Positions 22,650 through 36,249 of a stretch of 64,000 nucleotides of DNA are shown one piece after another. The notes below the pieces were generated by a model that was not told the DNA's origin, did no database searches, and saw nothing but the letters and a program-made list of their open reading frames with translations. Both the position numbers and the translations under genes were made by a program. This DNA is from Hyalella azteca. Lineage: Eukaryota; Arthropoda; Malacostraca; Amphipoda; Hyalellidae. Each line of letters starts with the position of its first letter. The stretch's first letter is position 1. The DNA is taken from positions 49,739-113,738 of the forward strand of contig NW_025946520.1 of assembly GCF_000764305.2 (NCBI RefSeq), written 5' to 3'.

Positions 22650-25600
22650 TGACTGGTTTTTCAAAAAGAGTAAAGCGATGCCTTGCACTTACAGATTAGT
22701 ATCAGTGTAGCTAATAATATTATTATTACTTTACTACAAGTATACTTGTTATTATAACCATAACTTTAATAGCTGGAGAATGCTATTATTATTTATTGTT
22801 GTGCTTAAAGTTAGGACTACAACAACCAATAATTAATTGATACAACATCACATTCGTAATAAGCGGTACAAAGTTCGAGAAAATCTAGTTGGAAGATTGA
22901 TCAATTTGATTAGTATTCAGTACACCGTCAGATTGATCAGTACACCGTCAATTTAGAACGATTATTGCAAACGTTGCGGAGCAATGTCGACTCAAGCGTG
23001 CCAATATTGAGCTCAACTACGGCTGTCTGGAAAAATATGAATTTTGGCCATTGCGTGACAACGAGTTAAACCGCCGAATAAGATTAAGGTCATGGATTAC
23101 ATATCTTTTAGTTGAATATATTAATTGATGAATTGTTCAATAAAATAAAAAATGACCATATTTAGATTTAAATATGCTCATAAATTCTATCTTTCATTTT
23201 TCAAGCTCAGAGTTTATTTATACAGTAAGTCCGACATAATAATTGGTAATAAGTTTATGCAAGAATTGTGTTGCACGGTGAGAATTATATTGAATTATTA
23301 GCTTGAATATCATAATGAATCTATACCTGAAATATATCGAACCGGAAAAATAGACCCTGCTTTTAATGCTCCTCCGATATGACGATGAACTGGCCATGGT
23401 TATGGCTCACATCTGCTGATTGTTTTGTAAGAAAACGCAGGCCTTCACCGTCACGCTGGTGCCGGTAAAATTTTTTCAGTTTCCCCGATACAAAGCGAAT
23501 TTCCGCGGCCACAAACCAGCTTTATGTGTCGGTCCCGCTAGTAGGCACAGCTTTATCATGCTCTTCCATCGTCATTTCTCAGTGATTGAGCGCAGAGTTA
23601 TCAATTTTGTCGAGGTCTAATGGAAGTAAACCCACAGAAGCGACTGCAGCATGAGTGGCCAAATCATGGAACCCTTTCATGGCAAATGATGCAGTCTGAC
23701 GTGACCGCCTTCCTCTCCAGTCTCATGATTAATTGACTGCACCTCGTGCTAGACTGGCACATGAACAAAAAAAATCATAATGATAAAAATCATAATGATA
23801 TGATGATGAACTTAGGTGAAATAATTCTATATGCTCCTGCATTTGACTATTACAATAAAGCATTATGATATGTGCTAACTGCTGCATGACATCGGTTAAA
23901 TCGAACTCGGGAAATGCTTTAAAAAAACTATGATAAACTGAGATAAACTTTTTTAGAAAAATTAAGTTATGATCTCTAAAGTAAAGGAAACCAATTTTTT
24001 TAAATTGGGATGTTGCCCGAATATCTTTTCTTCCACGTTTGTCAATTTACATTGCAGATAGTATATATAAAAGAGTTTTTCATTATAATCGAATATTTGA
24101 AATAGTCACAAATCTTTTAATGTATTACATACATCACACAAACAAATGGCAAATATCCAGGCGCTAGCAGGGCACCTGGATTTACCTTTATTCGCTAATG
24201 ACTAAGCAATAAAGATGCACAATTTGCGCATATTGGCAGTCGTCTGCGATGTCCGGATAGGATTGACCCGGATTAGCATTTCTTTGATTCTTTTGTCTGT
24301 TGTACATTTAATGAATGAGTGGAGGCAGCTGATATTCATCAGCAACGCTAATCTTCTGCTAATGCGTCCCTCAGTTTTGTGCCCAATAGATTTGTACGGC
24401 CGAGGGTAGACTTTCAACAAAGACCCTCGAATGGATCTGAGCTTCTGCTATTCACCAGTCAAACGAGCCATAAAAAATACATGTGAATGATTACACGAAA
24501 AACATCCACCACCTTTCAAACAGATAATTTGTGTTCATGGTATTTAATGGGTAGGTTCACTTCACTGAAAAATTGTAGCAGTGTCTCTCTACCTTCAAAC
24601 CTGAGGGGAGAAGCGCTGCTACCGAATTAGTTGTCTAAATGTACAGAAGAAAACGAGAAAATTTTGTAGTCATAAACAAAGAAATAGACTCATCGACCTA
24701 ACCTACAAATTCAATGCCGAACTATAAAAATTTTTACAACAAACACTTAAATAAAATAGTAGCTTTTTTATTTTTAAAATACCATGTTTTTATATTTATT
24801 AAACTACGACGATGAACAACTTGTTTTTGATTAAATTTGTCACGTTTCTCACGTAGGCTGAGGGTTAAGGTCACCGTAATTAATCAACCATAATTTCTAT
24901 GTTAGTCTAATGACTTATCATCATTAAACATGTTATTCATAACTTCATTATCTACTGCCCAGGATTGGATAAAGGAGTCCATCACACGTACGCAAAAATG
25001 GAACCTTTCAAGTGTTTAATTTTCCCCTCGAAATTGGAACAAAATTCATCCCAGAAGATAAAAAACTTAAATGATTTTTAATAATGTAATTAATTAAAGT
25101 TAATCATTCGTAATCAATATATGGACGAGCGTGCGAATAAAACTATTCGGCAACTGTACAACGTTTTTTACATTTATTATGCTTAATTTTTTATTATTTG
25201 CATATAATTTTAACATAAATACGCGCGCATATTCAAAACTAGGAATGGCTTTGCTGTTCTAAAGAACACGCGTGCTAATCATGACGTTCATCATTGCTTT
25301 ATGATTGCAAAATGGAAAAAATTGACTTACTCACCAGAAATATTTTGCTTGAACAATCTTGGCAATAATAAATTAGAAAAAAGAAAGCGCGTTGAAGAAT
25401 TATTGAACGTATATAATTTAAAAAACATAACACTTTCATTTGAATAGGGCGTATGCCATGCTAAGCTTTGGTCTTTTAAATTCAACTAACAAAGCGTTAA
25501 GCGTAATTAAAAGGTCCCAGTTTCTCGACTAATTTCATATTTGGTAATCTAAATACCAATGCGAGCTAAAAAAAATGTTTTCTCATCTCTTCGCTTGAAA

Positions 25601-26435
25601 TGAGACGGTAAATTGCATCACATGGGCCCACTGTTCAGAACCATACGCCTGCAAATCTTAAATCTTCTTTCTAATCTTCTGCTCACAAGCCTTCTAATTG
25701 CAGCATTTTTGCACGTCGCCCCTACAGTGCATTGTCGTTGCCCGTCTTGAGCGCCCGATGCTCTCGAACCAACGCATCTTCTCCTCTCAATTAAATGCGT
25801 CTTTTGTTGGTTATATCTAAAAAATTCAATAGAAGACGAATTTTTCTCTAAGCCCAGAGCTCTCGTGGGAATAAACTTTGCAAGACTTCATAACTAAAAA
25901 ATCTGCATAAAAAAACATATTTCCTCCTAACTTAGAAACTCAAATCCTGATGAACGGCATTCGAATGCTTCAGATTGTCCGGAATGGAATGATTTTGCTA
26001 GAAGATATTAACAAAATAATGCAATGGTCTAATTTGAAATGTTTTTCTGTTCTGTGTTAACTATCGAATAACATTTATTGCCTGAACGTGCAAACATACA
26101 TGTCGTGATGAACATGTATGATAAGTTTTATATTAGAATATTATTGATATTATAATTGAAATGTATCACCGGCATTGAGGAGGGGTTGGGCAATAGCACT
26201 TCTCTAGAAGAAAGTGTCCATTGTGACTCATCTTGCAAACGGAAAATTAAATAGAGTTCTTAAAAGTTGAAGGTTTCGCTCAGCAAATAAAGAGCGTACA
26301 AATTAAAGTGCATTTAGTATTCAGGAAATGCATTCAGTTCATTTCCGTGAACGTGATTTCGGTATGGGAGTCAGGATCATCGGAAAACTTTTGTCCTTGG
26401 TGAGGCGTAACCGCGTAAGCTGTTAGGGATCTTGT
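22650..26435. other. Spacer, no gene recognised
   Basis: Nearly 3.8 kb of AT-rich sequence. Minor features are a 20-base repeat pair ending CAGTACACCGTCA at 22917-22950 and AAAAATCATAATGAT twice near 23770. Open frames are at most 76 codons and unrecognised. Confidence 0.45.
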
Positions 26436-26440
26436 GAAGA

Positions 26441-26712
26441 GGATCTGTAGCGTGAACTTGGTGCACTGATAAGATATTAGGCGACATACATGCTTTACGA
26501 TCTTGTATTTAGGATCTGTAGCGTGGACTTGGTGCACTGATAAGATTTTAGGCGACATACATGCTTTACGATCTTGTATTTAGGATCTGTAGCGTGGACT
26601 TGGTGCACTGATAAGATTTTAGGCGACATACATGCTTTACGATCTTGTATTTAGGATCTGTAGCGTGGACTTGGTGCACTGATAAGATATGAGGCGATAT
26701 ACATACATGATT
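26441..26712. repeat. 71-bp tandem array
   Basis: Starts of GGATCTGTAGCGTG at 26441, 26512, 26583 and 26654 give a strict 71-base period. The middle copies look identical and the outer ones carry a few changes. Confidence 0.95.
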
Positions 26713-26714
26713 TT

Positions 26715-29700
26715 ATAAGATTTTCCTCCAGTTCATTCGTTGCAATAACTGCCACGCGGTTAAGAAATGATTCATCTTAGGTTACGAATGAAAGCTCCCA
26801 ATGATTAGTAGTAAAGATTTTCCGTCAACTATAAACTCTGTATTTTCAAGTTTCAATAAAATTTATTCAAATGACTATATTTTGCTCGCGCAACATCAGT
26901 TGCAGAGAAACTGCATTAGTCATCAATATTCTTCCTCAATTCATCACTTGACTATAATTCTTCTGCCACGGACAGATTAGAAATTATTTTGAAGACACAT
27001 TTGCATTTTAAAATAAACATTTCACAAGCCGGACTCAGATGACGATGGTAATTCACGGTTTATTCATAGTAAATGATGTCTAAGGATTATACATCGTTTA
27101 CATGAATTATTCAATGACTCTGCGACGAAGTGTATGTATCTTCGCATGATATTTTTACACAAAAGGCAGATTAACATGAATCCTTTAATACTTGGCAACT
27201 CGGAAAAAATCTTTTAATGATGGATAACTGAATTATTCAGGCTATAAATCCCATCGAGACGCTGTACAAACAACATAATCAGTAACAATAATTACAACAT
27301 TCGCTTCTGAAATATATAAGATTTATATTTGATGAAATGGTCATTTTGAAACTAAAATAATTATGACACTTATGGTACAGCAAAAAGACTAGTTCAGATA
27401 TCAAAAAGAATAGTTCAGTGGCAACGGCTACCGAAAGAAAACTAGGGAGTTATTTTCTTAATCGATTGAGTTCGAGGGAAAACTATAGAAATTTGTAAAG
27501 GAATCGTACCCGATAACCTCCGAGCTCCGCTCCTGTAGTGTAGTGCTGCATTAAGTATAATAAAAATATTTTTAGTTTCCGAGAATAAGAGTGAACCTCC
27601 TTTAGAAGAACATTCCGCGACCTGCTGAGGTTTAAATATTATAAAAATTGCCACACATTTAGTGCATTCGGGTCACGTTTCAAGAGACACGTCTCATCCA
27701 AACATGTCTCTTCTCACTAAAATTGAATTGATGCACAAGCGAGCTTTGAACAATGAACCGTGACTGCAGAAAAGCACACACAATTCAACTATGATCTATA
27801 TCACGGCCGTCTATTTCTCAGCATCCAAAAGAGCGTCCACTCTAGAAGTCACTGGGAAGTTTCACGAAGTCTTAGGAATAAAGGATTCAAAGCGAGAGAC
27901 TTGCCTGCATGAATGGCATAACTAATGCGTGTTTGCTTCTTACTTCCTGCAGCACTGAAGACAGCCATTGCCTCTATCGCGGTGTGTGTACCGAGCGCCA
28001 TACATGCCTGACGTTACTGTAACGACCGCAGTCTATCAAACGCTCGAGCAACGATAAACTGACGTCTGTGCATCTTTCTGCGCTGCGTGATCCTTCCACT
28101 CAAGAGCTGCTAAGCACAACGCTGGAGAAAAGGTAGTCTAAAAAATTCGAGAATATTTTACATTCATCACTAATTCTTAATATTCAGAGTGTAATACGAG
28201 AGAAAAGCTAGTCTAAAGTATTTTAGACTGGTATAAATTCGTTATTAATGGCAGATATTAAGCAATCGATCGACTGATGATAGATAAAGCAATAAATATT
28301 TTGGCTATTAAAGTAAACGAAAAGAAAAACATAGTAAATTTAATTTTATAATATAAATATTTGGGAAAAAATCCTTAAGTTTCCAGGAGACTTTAAGGTA
28401 GAACAAGCTTTTTAAATTAATCTTACGTCGATTCAACAGACCTGAATATTCATTTCCTTACAATAAAAATTTCTTACAAATGATGAACTAATGATAATTA
28501 AATGGTTACAAAGGGCGAACTCACAATTGTTTAGTCAATGTAAACGACGAAATAATGATTATCAAGTCCTTACAAATTGTGAACTAAAAATTATGAAGTT
28601 TTTACAAATGACAAACTACCGATCAATAGCTCGTTATAAAAAATCGTTATAAATTTCTAACAATCATTTGGTCAATCAATCTCGGCAATATAAGGGCGAA
28701 GTGGACAATAATAAGATACAAACAAATAAGTCTTGTTGAAGAACAATTGTATTCAGGGACAATTAAAAGAGACAGATAATTTTTATCAGATATTTTTTCA
28801 TTTACGCAAGTGAGGTTAGTACACTGAAGAAATTCCGAAGATGTAGAAAATGGTTGCAAATGATTTTATTTTGTTCTCGAATGATATGGAAAAATATCTC
28901 GCTCACAATGAAATTTAAAGGCAAAGTGGATTTCCAACCTTAATTTGTAACAATGATGAGTTTTCGATGCGGGAATTTCTGGTTAAATTTTCAAAATTAG
29001 TTGCTAAAGGCAGGCAAAAAATTTGAGGGATCACTTCCGAACTCAAAACCCAGCGAAAAATAGGAATTCATACATGAAAGCTTAAAGTGCATTCGGAAGA
29101 AATATTTTAATACGAACTTAAGGTTCCGCGTTTGAGAACCATATCGTTGTCACCACATCACGACCGTGTACACACACCTTGATACAAACACAGAAGGTGA
29201 GGGCACTGCCTTTGTATCGTGCATATGCTTTCGTCCAAAGGCCTTCTTCATATATTTGCATAACAATACAGCGTGCAGGTGTGGCTGTATGAAGTTGTGT
29301 TCATTTCTAGACCTGCTTTGCCCTAGCAAACAAAACAGAACATTTTTTTGTTGACGTCGGAGCTCAATCGAAGAGGTCTACGGCAGTTTGGATGATGGTA
29401 AAAAGTGAACTCCTTTCCTACGTAAAAAAATGATGAGAAAACGGTAGTGTGAGAACCAAGCAAGGAGTTAAGATAGGATCCATCAGCAGGTTGAAAGGAA
29501 AAATTAACTTTCGGCGAGAACAAGAAATTATGATTATTTTTGAACAAGAAATTATGATTATTTTTTATCCGATGGAAGCAAAAAGAAATGTTTTAATATT
29601 CTTATTTCTTTTTCTGGGCGGTATAATATCGAGCAGGCTACTTCCTTCCGAATGTGATAAGTATTATTAAATGAGGCAATGCAGCACTCATTTCTACAAG

Positions 29701-30770
29701 ATCGATTTGCTACAGTTAATATAAAATGAAATTATTTTGGTCTTAATTACATATAACATAAATAATACAACACAATACGAATGAAGAAAACAGTAAAAGA
29801 CTTTCGGAAAGTCAACATTTTTGGCGAGTGACAATTTCTTTAATGTAAAGTACATAAACAGACATAAACGTAAAAGCTAACTAACATTTCTGTTTCTTTT
29901 ACATTTGGGATCAGCATTACGCACATCGTCGCATGTCGTTTAAGTTTAATGACATTACTGTTTAGTTAATATTTATGATCAGCATCGTACGTCGTCCACA
30001 ACAGTGCACCCCCGCAAGGTCGTATCTGTTGTACTGACGCAACGTCAGTTTCCGTAAACCTTTGCTGTTTGCCCCGCTGATAAAGACCCGCTGAGGGCAA
30101 GCTTTGCTCTACGGAGGCAATGCGGAAGCGATGAAAAACAGCGGAAATTTGGATCGTGATCTGAATAATCTGGAAAATAACTGTTTCCTCGTATGAACAA
30201 GGGGACTCGCATGGAAATGTCAATTAATCTGTATATTTGTGAATAAATTTACAAGATTGTATTGTCTCATCAGATTTGGGATATCGTTTGAGATCTTTAC
30301 AGGTAATTTGATCAAATTCTCTAAGGTGACTTCAGGAACATCTGGTAATCATAGTCATATTATGATTATAATTACCATAACGTAATCTAACAATTGATAC
30401 CGGACCATTTGAGACAGCCTCAATTTATTCCAGCATAATATTCATTCCGAACATTTCAAAGAAAGTGCTACAAATAACTGCTTTTCGTCTACATTAAGCA
30501 TTCAGTTCAAGCAACATGCAGGACAGAATTTAACATTTAAAAAACTTAATAATTTAGAGCAAAGTGGAAAAAAGTTAGCACTTTAGCTTATAATTCAATG
30601 ATTTGACCAAAAAAACAGTCCCAACATACGAGTCTGTTTGACTCAGCATATATGACGCTTGCGGGGCGCCCTGCGTTTACAATTTTCAGCGTTCAAAGAA
30701 CGTAAAACGCAACGCTAATCTATAACACTTCTGTGGCACGATGACCGAATTGATGTTTCGCTCGTTCCAT
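26715..30770. other. Spacer, no gene recognised
   Basis: About 4 kb with frames of at most 85 codons. Small repeats are GAACAAGAAATTATGATTAT twice at 29517-29564 and TACAAAT-GAACTA-like words at 28470-28620. No exon, RNA gene or element recognised. Confidence 0.45.
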
Positions 30771-30780
30771 AAAATACTGA

Positions 30781-30990
30781 CGTGATGTGCGAGTTAATGT
30801 TCCATCCTACACATAACATACCGGTGTGACATGCGAATTAATATGTTCCACCCTATACATCACATACCAGCGTGATGTGCGAATTAATGTTCCACCCTTT
30901 ACATCTCATACTGGAGTGATGTGTGAATTAACTTTCCACTCACTACACAACACAACATACAGGTGCTATACCCTAATTAATGTCCCATCT
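30781..30990. repeat. Degenerate ~44-bp tandem array
   Basis: Four to five units beginning GTGATGTGCGAATTAATGTT and followed by CCACCCT..ACATCACATAC. Units differ at many positions and slightly in length. Confidence 0.85.
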
Positions 30991-30994
30991 GTTA

Positions 30995-32980
30995 AATCCA
31001 CATAAAATTCAATCGCCAAACACTGCAATTCTCAATACAAACACTAACCAATTAAATTAAATGCCAAGGTCAACAGGACTATGTGCCCTGTTCAAAACGT
31101 GATCTTATTATTAATAGAATAGATAACGAAATTAAAAGAGTATCCCTTGAGTGTCACTTGCAGTGTGCAGGTGGTTCCTTTGTGTCCGGCACGATCGTCG
31201 TGTAGAGTGACGCAGCTTGTGTCTTTGTCGACGTTTCATCTCGACCTCATCCACGACGTAGAAAAGAATATCTTTTATCCTGCATTGCGACGGCTAAAAA
31301 TATTCGAGTTTCATAAGACAGCAAGCAGCTCAATGTTTTTTGACCATGTATGCCGAAAAGGCATCAATTTGAAATATCGAGCTGAAAATGTGGATTATAA
31401 AATGTGCTCCATCTTTTCGTGATTGCTTCCACTTATAATCTTAGTTTATTTTTGAAATTAGTTATTAGTTGGGTATTATGGAAGTAAGTAAGTAGTTAAG
31501 AATTTTGATGCGTAAATGACTGACAGCTTTGGATCATCAAGTTTATTTCCAACACAAAGAAGATTTTTCAAATTTCAGGATGAAAATAATTGAACATAAT
31601 TGAACGAACACTATTTGCAGCTTTATTTAATTACTTTTTATTAAAAAAGCCTAGTGTTAAAATTAAAATTGTTATTAAAATACTACACAACCGCTTCCTC
31701 ATTAAAAATAAATTCATTATTAGTATTGTAATTTCATGACAAAATAATAAATTTATTTTTATTACTATTCAGGTTCTTTTTATATTTTCACACATAATCA
31801 GTTCATTAATTCGAACCTTTCAGTCGATCATCCCCATGCTACTCGAGGCTTGGCAACAACAATTTCCTGCAATATTTACGAACGAAACAATCGTGATTGA
31901 TGATGCAATGCTCAGTGACGCTCATCACGGCTAATATACACATCGGTGCTCCCGATTCCTATTGCATAATTAAGTTTGCAGAGCGCATGACACCAAGGAA
32001 GCTTGTGACCTCCACTCGCTGCCGACCATTAGACAAAGAGAACGCAAGTGTCATTCAAAGACACGTTCTTGTGCTAAAAGCAGAGACCAAACACAGGGTC
32101 GATTAAAAAGCCCACAATATATAAAAATATACGAAAATATGTATATACGTTTTCTAGATATACGAGTTGATATTTTAAGCTCATTAATTATCACAAAAAT
32201 TGATGAATCACCCACAATATCAATAAGGCATGTCCACGTTAGCAGCACTGCAGGGGGTGGGGAAGGGGAGGTGTACGGTGCGTGTGGACAGCTCAGGGTC
32301 GCAGATGTTGGTTTAGAGAGCGTACGGCGGAGCGCCCTCTAGTGGTTGCGTGCAGAAGCTGCAGTAAAGTTATGACATTTATGTGCCTCATGCACTGTAA
32401 AATGTGTCTCTGAGGTTTACAATTCAAAGATATCGATATTTAAAGCATTAAATAACATTAGTTTTGCACTGAAGTATTTTATTTACAGTTTCTTCCTTAT
32501 AGCGTAAAATAATTTGACGTAATGAAAGAGTACCGAATTTAGTTTTTCGCAAAGAAAAAGAGTCTCTCTAAGATAATTATGTCTCTCTAGATTCACGTTT
32601 TTTGGGGCTCCATTGCAAAATAAATCACAATATGATGCGTATAGCAATAGATTATTTCATTAAAAGTGTCTTCAAAGAAAGCTTAAAAAAAAGGAAATCA
32701 ATGGCAAAATTAAAATGCTTAAAAACATCTTGGAAGCAGCCAGAATGCTTAAAAATATTAGGAAATGTTAAGGCTTTAATATAAAACGGATCATCACCTT
32801 CTTTGAATTCCATGAGGAATCTAATTTAATAAATTGCAGGTAGGTGTGTGGGAGTAATTAAAGATAATAACTGGAACAGCAAACCTATGTATTTTTGATG
32901 CAGAAAATATAAAAGTCATATATTTGATTTGAGCGAGATTAAAGTCAAAGATATAGCAGCATAATGCAACGCTGAAAAAT
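30995..32980. other. Spacer, no gene recognised
   Basis: Open frames of 60-91 codons, for example 31147-31422, without recognisable domains. A G-rich patch (GGGGGTGGGGAAGGGGAGG) lies at about 32250-32270. Confidence 0.45.
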
Positions 32981-32981
32981 G

Positions 32982-33272
32982 TGAGCTGAAATGCACGTAA
33001 ACGTGACACGCATGAGCAGCGCACTCGTGTGCTACTGAAATGCACACAAACGTGTGCGAAAAGTGAGCTGAAATGCACGTAAACGTGACACGCATGAGCA
33101 GCGCATTCGTGTACTGAAATTCACACGAACGTGTGAGAAATGTGAGCTGAAATGCACGTAAACGTGACACGCATGAGCAGCGCATTCGTGTACTGAAATG
33201 CACACGAACGTGTGCGAAATGTGAGCTGAAATGCACGTAAACGTGACACGCATGAGCAGCGCATTCGTGTAC
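32982..33272. repeat. 79-bp tandem array
   Basis: TGAGCTGAAATGCACGTAAA starts at 32982, 33064, 33143 and 33222 (periods 82, 79, 79). Each unit includes an inverted CACACGAACGTGTG-like motif. Frames of 85-148 codons on the minus strand are repeat read-through. Confidence 0.95.
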
Positions 33273-33274
33273 GT

Positions 33275-33895
33275 GACCGTGGCGTGAGTGCGGGGATATT
33301 GAGCGACCAGTAAACTCTTTGTGGGCTTTTGAGGTCATCTTACGAGCACACCGACGACGCAATTTATCTTTAATATTGATTTAAGTTAAACTCATTTGGT
33401 CATCAAAGATCTTTCTCGCACTTTACTTTAATTTTCTCGAGTTTTATTTCAGTTTGACCTAATTCAGATAATTTAAACGAATAACTAAATCCTAACGAAT
33501 AACTAATAACTAATCCTAAACGAATAACTAATCCTGAAACGAAAGTTTTAGCATTAGCTTGTACACAATTTTCATCTCTATGAGATGAAAATTAAAAAAA
33601 ATCACAACTTAAAAATCCAATAGATGTTTTATGAACCTCTGCGTAGAATTTTCGACGTCCTAAGAAATTATTCACCAGTTGTGTTTAAAATTCATCAGGC
33701 TCACGGATGTGTTTAATATTCAGGCTCAGTTCCTCATTAATGTTTTGGTTATGATTCAGGCTCATTTCTCCGTGAATATCAGTTAAGGAATGCAGAAAAA
33801 TTCTGGAATGGAAGAAAACTAAACAATATGAACGAAGGCGCATTGGGATGACTTTCCTAAGAAAAAAAAAGATGGCCAGTCGATGTATCGAGGCT
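33275..33895. other. Spacer with small repeats
   Basis: CGAATAACTAAT-CCTAAA words recur at 33475-33545 and TTCAGGCTCA recurs at 33690-33760. No gene recognised. Confidence 0.5.
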
Positions 33896-33899
33896 AAAA

Positions 33900-33935
33900 A
33901 AACTCAATTGGCATTTTTAAATGCCAATTGAGTTT
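33900..33935. repeat. 36-bp near-perfect palindrome
   Basis: Arms 33900-33916 (AAACTCAATTGGCATTT) and 33919-33935 are exact reverse complements around TT. A second small hairpin, ATTAGCAT-CAA-ATGCTAAT, lies at 33948-33966. No T-tract or gene end makes it a terminator. Confidence 0.9.
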
Positions 33936-34132
33936 ATTAACTCAAATATTAGCATCAAATGCTAATTAAAGGCTAATATAAGCCATCAAGCACGATTCTT
34001 TGATTAAAGTGCCGAATTTTTGTTAAAATATATGCGCCTAATTGAAAAAAATTATAAACGTTCAACTGTTGAAAACTATGCACAGTTTTTTATAACTGAA
34101 ATAACCCGATAATAACTTATCAGCATACAGAT

Positions 34133-34470
34133 CATGCATCCCCGAGCTGATGAAGAAGATCCCGCATCCCTGAGCTGATGAAGCAGATCCCGCATCCCTG
34201 AGCTGATGAAGCAGATCCCACATCCCTGAGCTGATGAAGCAGGTCCCGCATCCCTGAGCTGATGAAGCAAATCCCGCATCCCTGAGCTGATGAAGCAGAT
34301 CCCGCATCCCCGAGCTGATGAAGCAGATCCCGCATCCCTGAGCTGATGAAGCAGATCCCGCATCCATGATGAAGTAGATCCCGCATCCCCGAGCTGATGA
34401 AGCAGATCCCGCATCCCTGAGCTGATGAAGCAGATCCCGCATCCCCGAGCTGATGAAGCAGGTCCCGTAT
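34133..34470. repeat. 28-bp minisatellite
   Basis: About twelve units with core GAGCTGATGAAGCAGATCCC then GCATCCCT. One unit is shortened near 34364. All three minus-strand frames stay open for 84-144 codons because the unit has no stop in that sense and its length is not divisible by three. Spurious as proteins. Confidence 0.95.
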
Positions 34471-34605
34471 CGTACTTTTATTGAAATTAGAGGCAATTAT
34501 TAAGCATGGCCACCCATAAACCGCCCATGATATTCAACCAAAGATGCGGCGGAAATTAGCGGCAACAGAGGAACTGGAGCGACCGTTTCCGATCTGCGCA
34601 ACAGC

Positions 34606-34985
34606 GGGGAGTGGGGTGAGTGGGGTGAGTGGGGTGAGTGGGGTGAATGGGGTGAGTGTGGTGAGTGGGATGAGCGGGATAAGTGGGGTGATCGGGTTGA
34701 GTTGGGTGAGCGGGGTAGGTGGGGTGAGTCATGAAAGTGGGTTGAGTGTGGTAAGTGGGATGAGTGGGGGCGAGTAAGGTGAGCCGGATGAGTGAGCAGA
34801 GTGGAGTGAGTGGGGTTAGTGGGATGAGCGGGTGACTGGGGTGAGCCGGTGAGTGGGGTGAGCGGTGAGTGGGTGAGTGGGATAATTGAGGTGGGTGGGG
34901 TAAGCGGGGTTAGAGGAGTGATTGAAGTGAGTGGGGTAAGTGAGTGCACAACCAAGGTGTCGGGTTAGTGTGATGAGTGGGTTAG
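34606..34985. repeat. 9-bp GGGGTGAGT array
   Basis: Strongly strand-asymmetric G-rich array, regular at 34606-34660 and looser to about 34985. The repeated GGGG tracts could form G-quadruplexes on the plus strand. Nine is divisible by three, so Gly-Val-Ser and, on the other strand, Pro/Thr/Ser frames stay open (77 and 151 codons). I see no sign that they are used. Confidence 0.9.
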
Positions 34986-35240
34986 TGTGGAAATAATAAT
35001 TGAGGGAAAATATGAATGAATGTGATGAAAAAATGAATGTTGCATAAGTGGACTGAAGGTGAATGGGAACGTATGAATTAAGAAGACACAAGAAAAGGGA
35101 AAGAGTGGAAAGCATGAAAGAACTAAGATATGCCTCTTATCTACAAATAGAATTCTTTAAAAACTTGAAAGATAATAATACGTATTCAAGTGGTGCACTG
35201 CACGCACCAATTCTTTAGTCAGAAACACAAATAAAAAAAG

Positions 35241-35389
35241 ATAACTCGGTACTCACTGCAGTGAGTTACAGCGAGCGCATTTTCTCGTCGACGAAAACGT
35301 GAAGTCACTGACGGACAGACGGACGGATAGACGGACATGGCGAGCACAATAGTGTATTTTTTCCATAAATGAGAAAAGGCGCTAAAAAT
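35241..35389 (+). mobile_element. MITE-like element A (copy 2)
   Basis: Same order of blocks as copy 1: ATAACTCGGTACTCACTGCA, left inverted repeat AGCGCATTTTCTC, CGTCGACG, GTGAAGTCAC, a short GACGGACA run, CGAGCACAATAGTG, then a right repeat damaged to GAGAAAAGGCGCT. The internal GACGGACA run is shorter than in copy 1, which largely explains the length difference. Confidence 0.8.
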
Positions 35390-35542
35390 ACAATAGAGTT
35401 TGCGTTATTCTCTCCATGCTCTGTATGGATCAGCTGAGGTGAAGACAGCCAGGAAACTCTAACAGGAAATGCCTTCTAAACGCGCTGAGTGAATGGGAAA
35501 TAAAGCTTATTTTGTTCATTATTCTGGTACTGACACCCTGTG

Positions 35543-36245
35543 AACCCTGGTGTAGGTGATGCCTCCCTTAACATAACCCTGGTGTAGGTGATGCCTCCCT
35601 TAACATAACCCTGGTGTAGGTGATGCCTCAACATAACCCTGGTGTAGGCGATGCCTGCCTCAACATAACCCTGGTGTAGGCGATGCCTTAACATATCCCT
35701 GGTGTAGGTGATGCCTCCCTCAACATAACCCTGGTGTAGGTGATGCATCCCTTAACATAACCCTGGTGTAGGTGATGCCACCCTTAACATAACCCTGGTG
35801 TAGGTGATGCCTCAACATAACCCTGGTGTGGGTGATGCCTCAACATAACCCTGGTGTAGGTAATGCCTCAACATAACCCTGGTGTAGGTGATGCCTCAAC
35901 ATAACCCTGGTGTAGGTGATGCCTCCCTCAACATAACCCTGTTGTAGGTGATGCCTCCCTTAACATAACCCTGGTGTAGGTGATGCCTGCCTCAACATAA
36001 CCCTGGTGTAGGCGATGCCTGCCTCAATATAACCCTGAGTGCAGGTGATGCCTCAACATAACCCTGGTGTAGGTGATGCCTCCCTCAACATAACCCTGGT
36101 GCAGGTGATGCCTCAACATTACCCTGGTGCAGGTGATGCCTCAACATAACCCTGGTGTAGGCGATGCCTGCCTCAACATAACCCTGGTGCTGGTGATGCC
36201 ACAACATAACCCTGGCGTAAGTGATGCCTCAACATAACCCTATAA
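35543..36245. repeat. 28/32-bp minisatellite
   Basis: About twenty-three units of AACCCTGGTGTAGGTGATGC followed either by CTCAACAT (28 bases) or by CTCCCTTAACAT (32 bases). The long form dominates at the left end and the short form in the middle and right. Some units carry GTGCAGGTG or GTAGGCG variants. Confidence 0.96.
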
Positions 36246-36249
36246 CAGG

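Noticed and set aside
34062..34496. Three nested minus frames of 84-144 codons
   Set aside because: All three frames of a 28-bp array are open at once, which is expected from the unit and not from coding.
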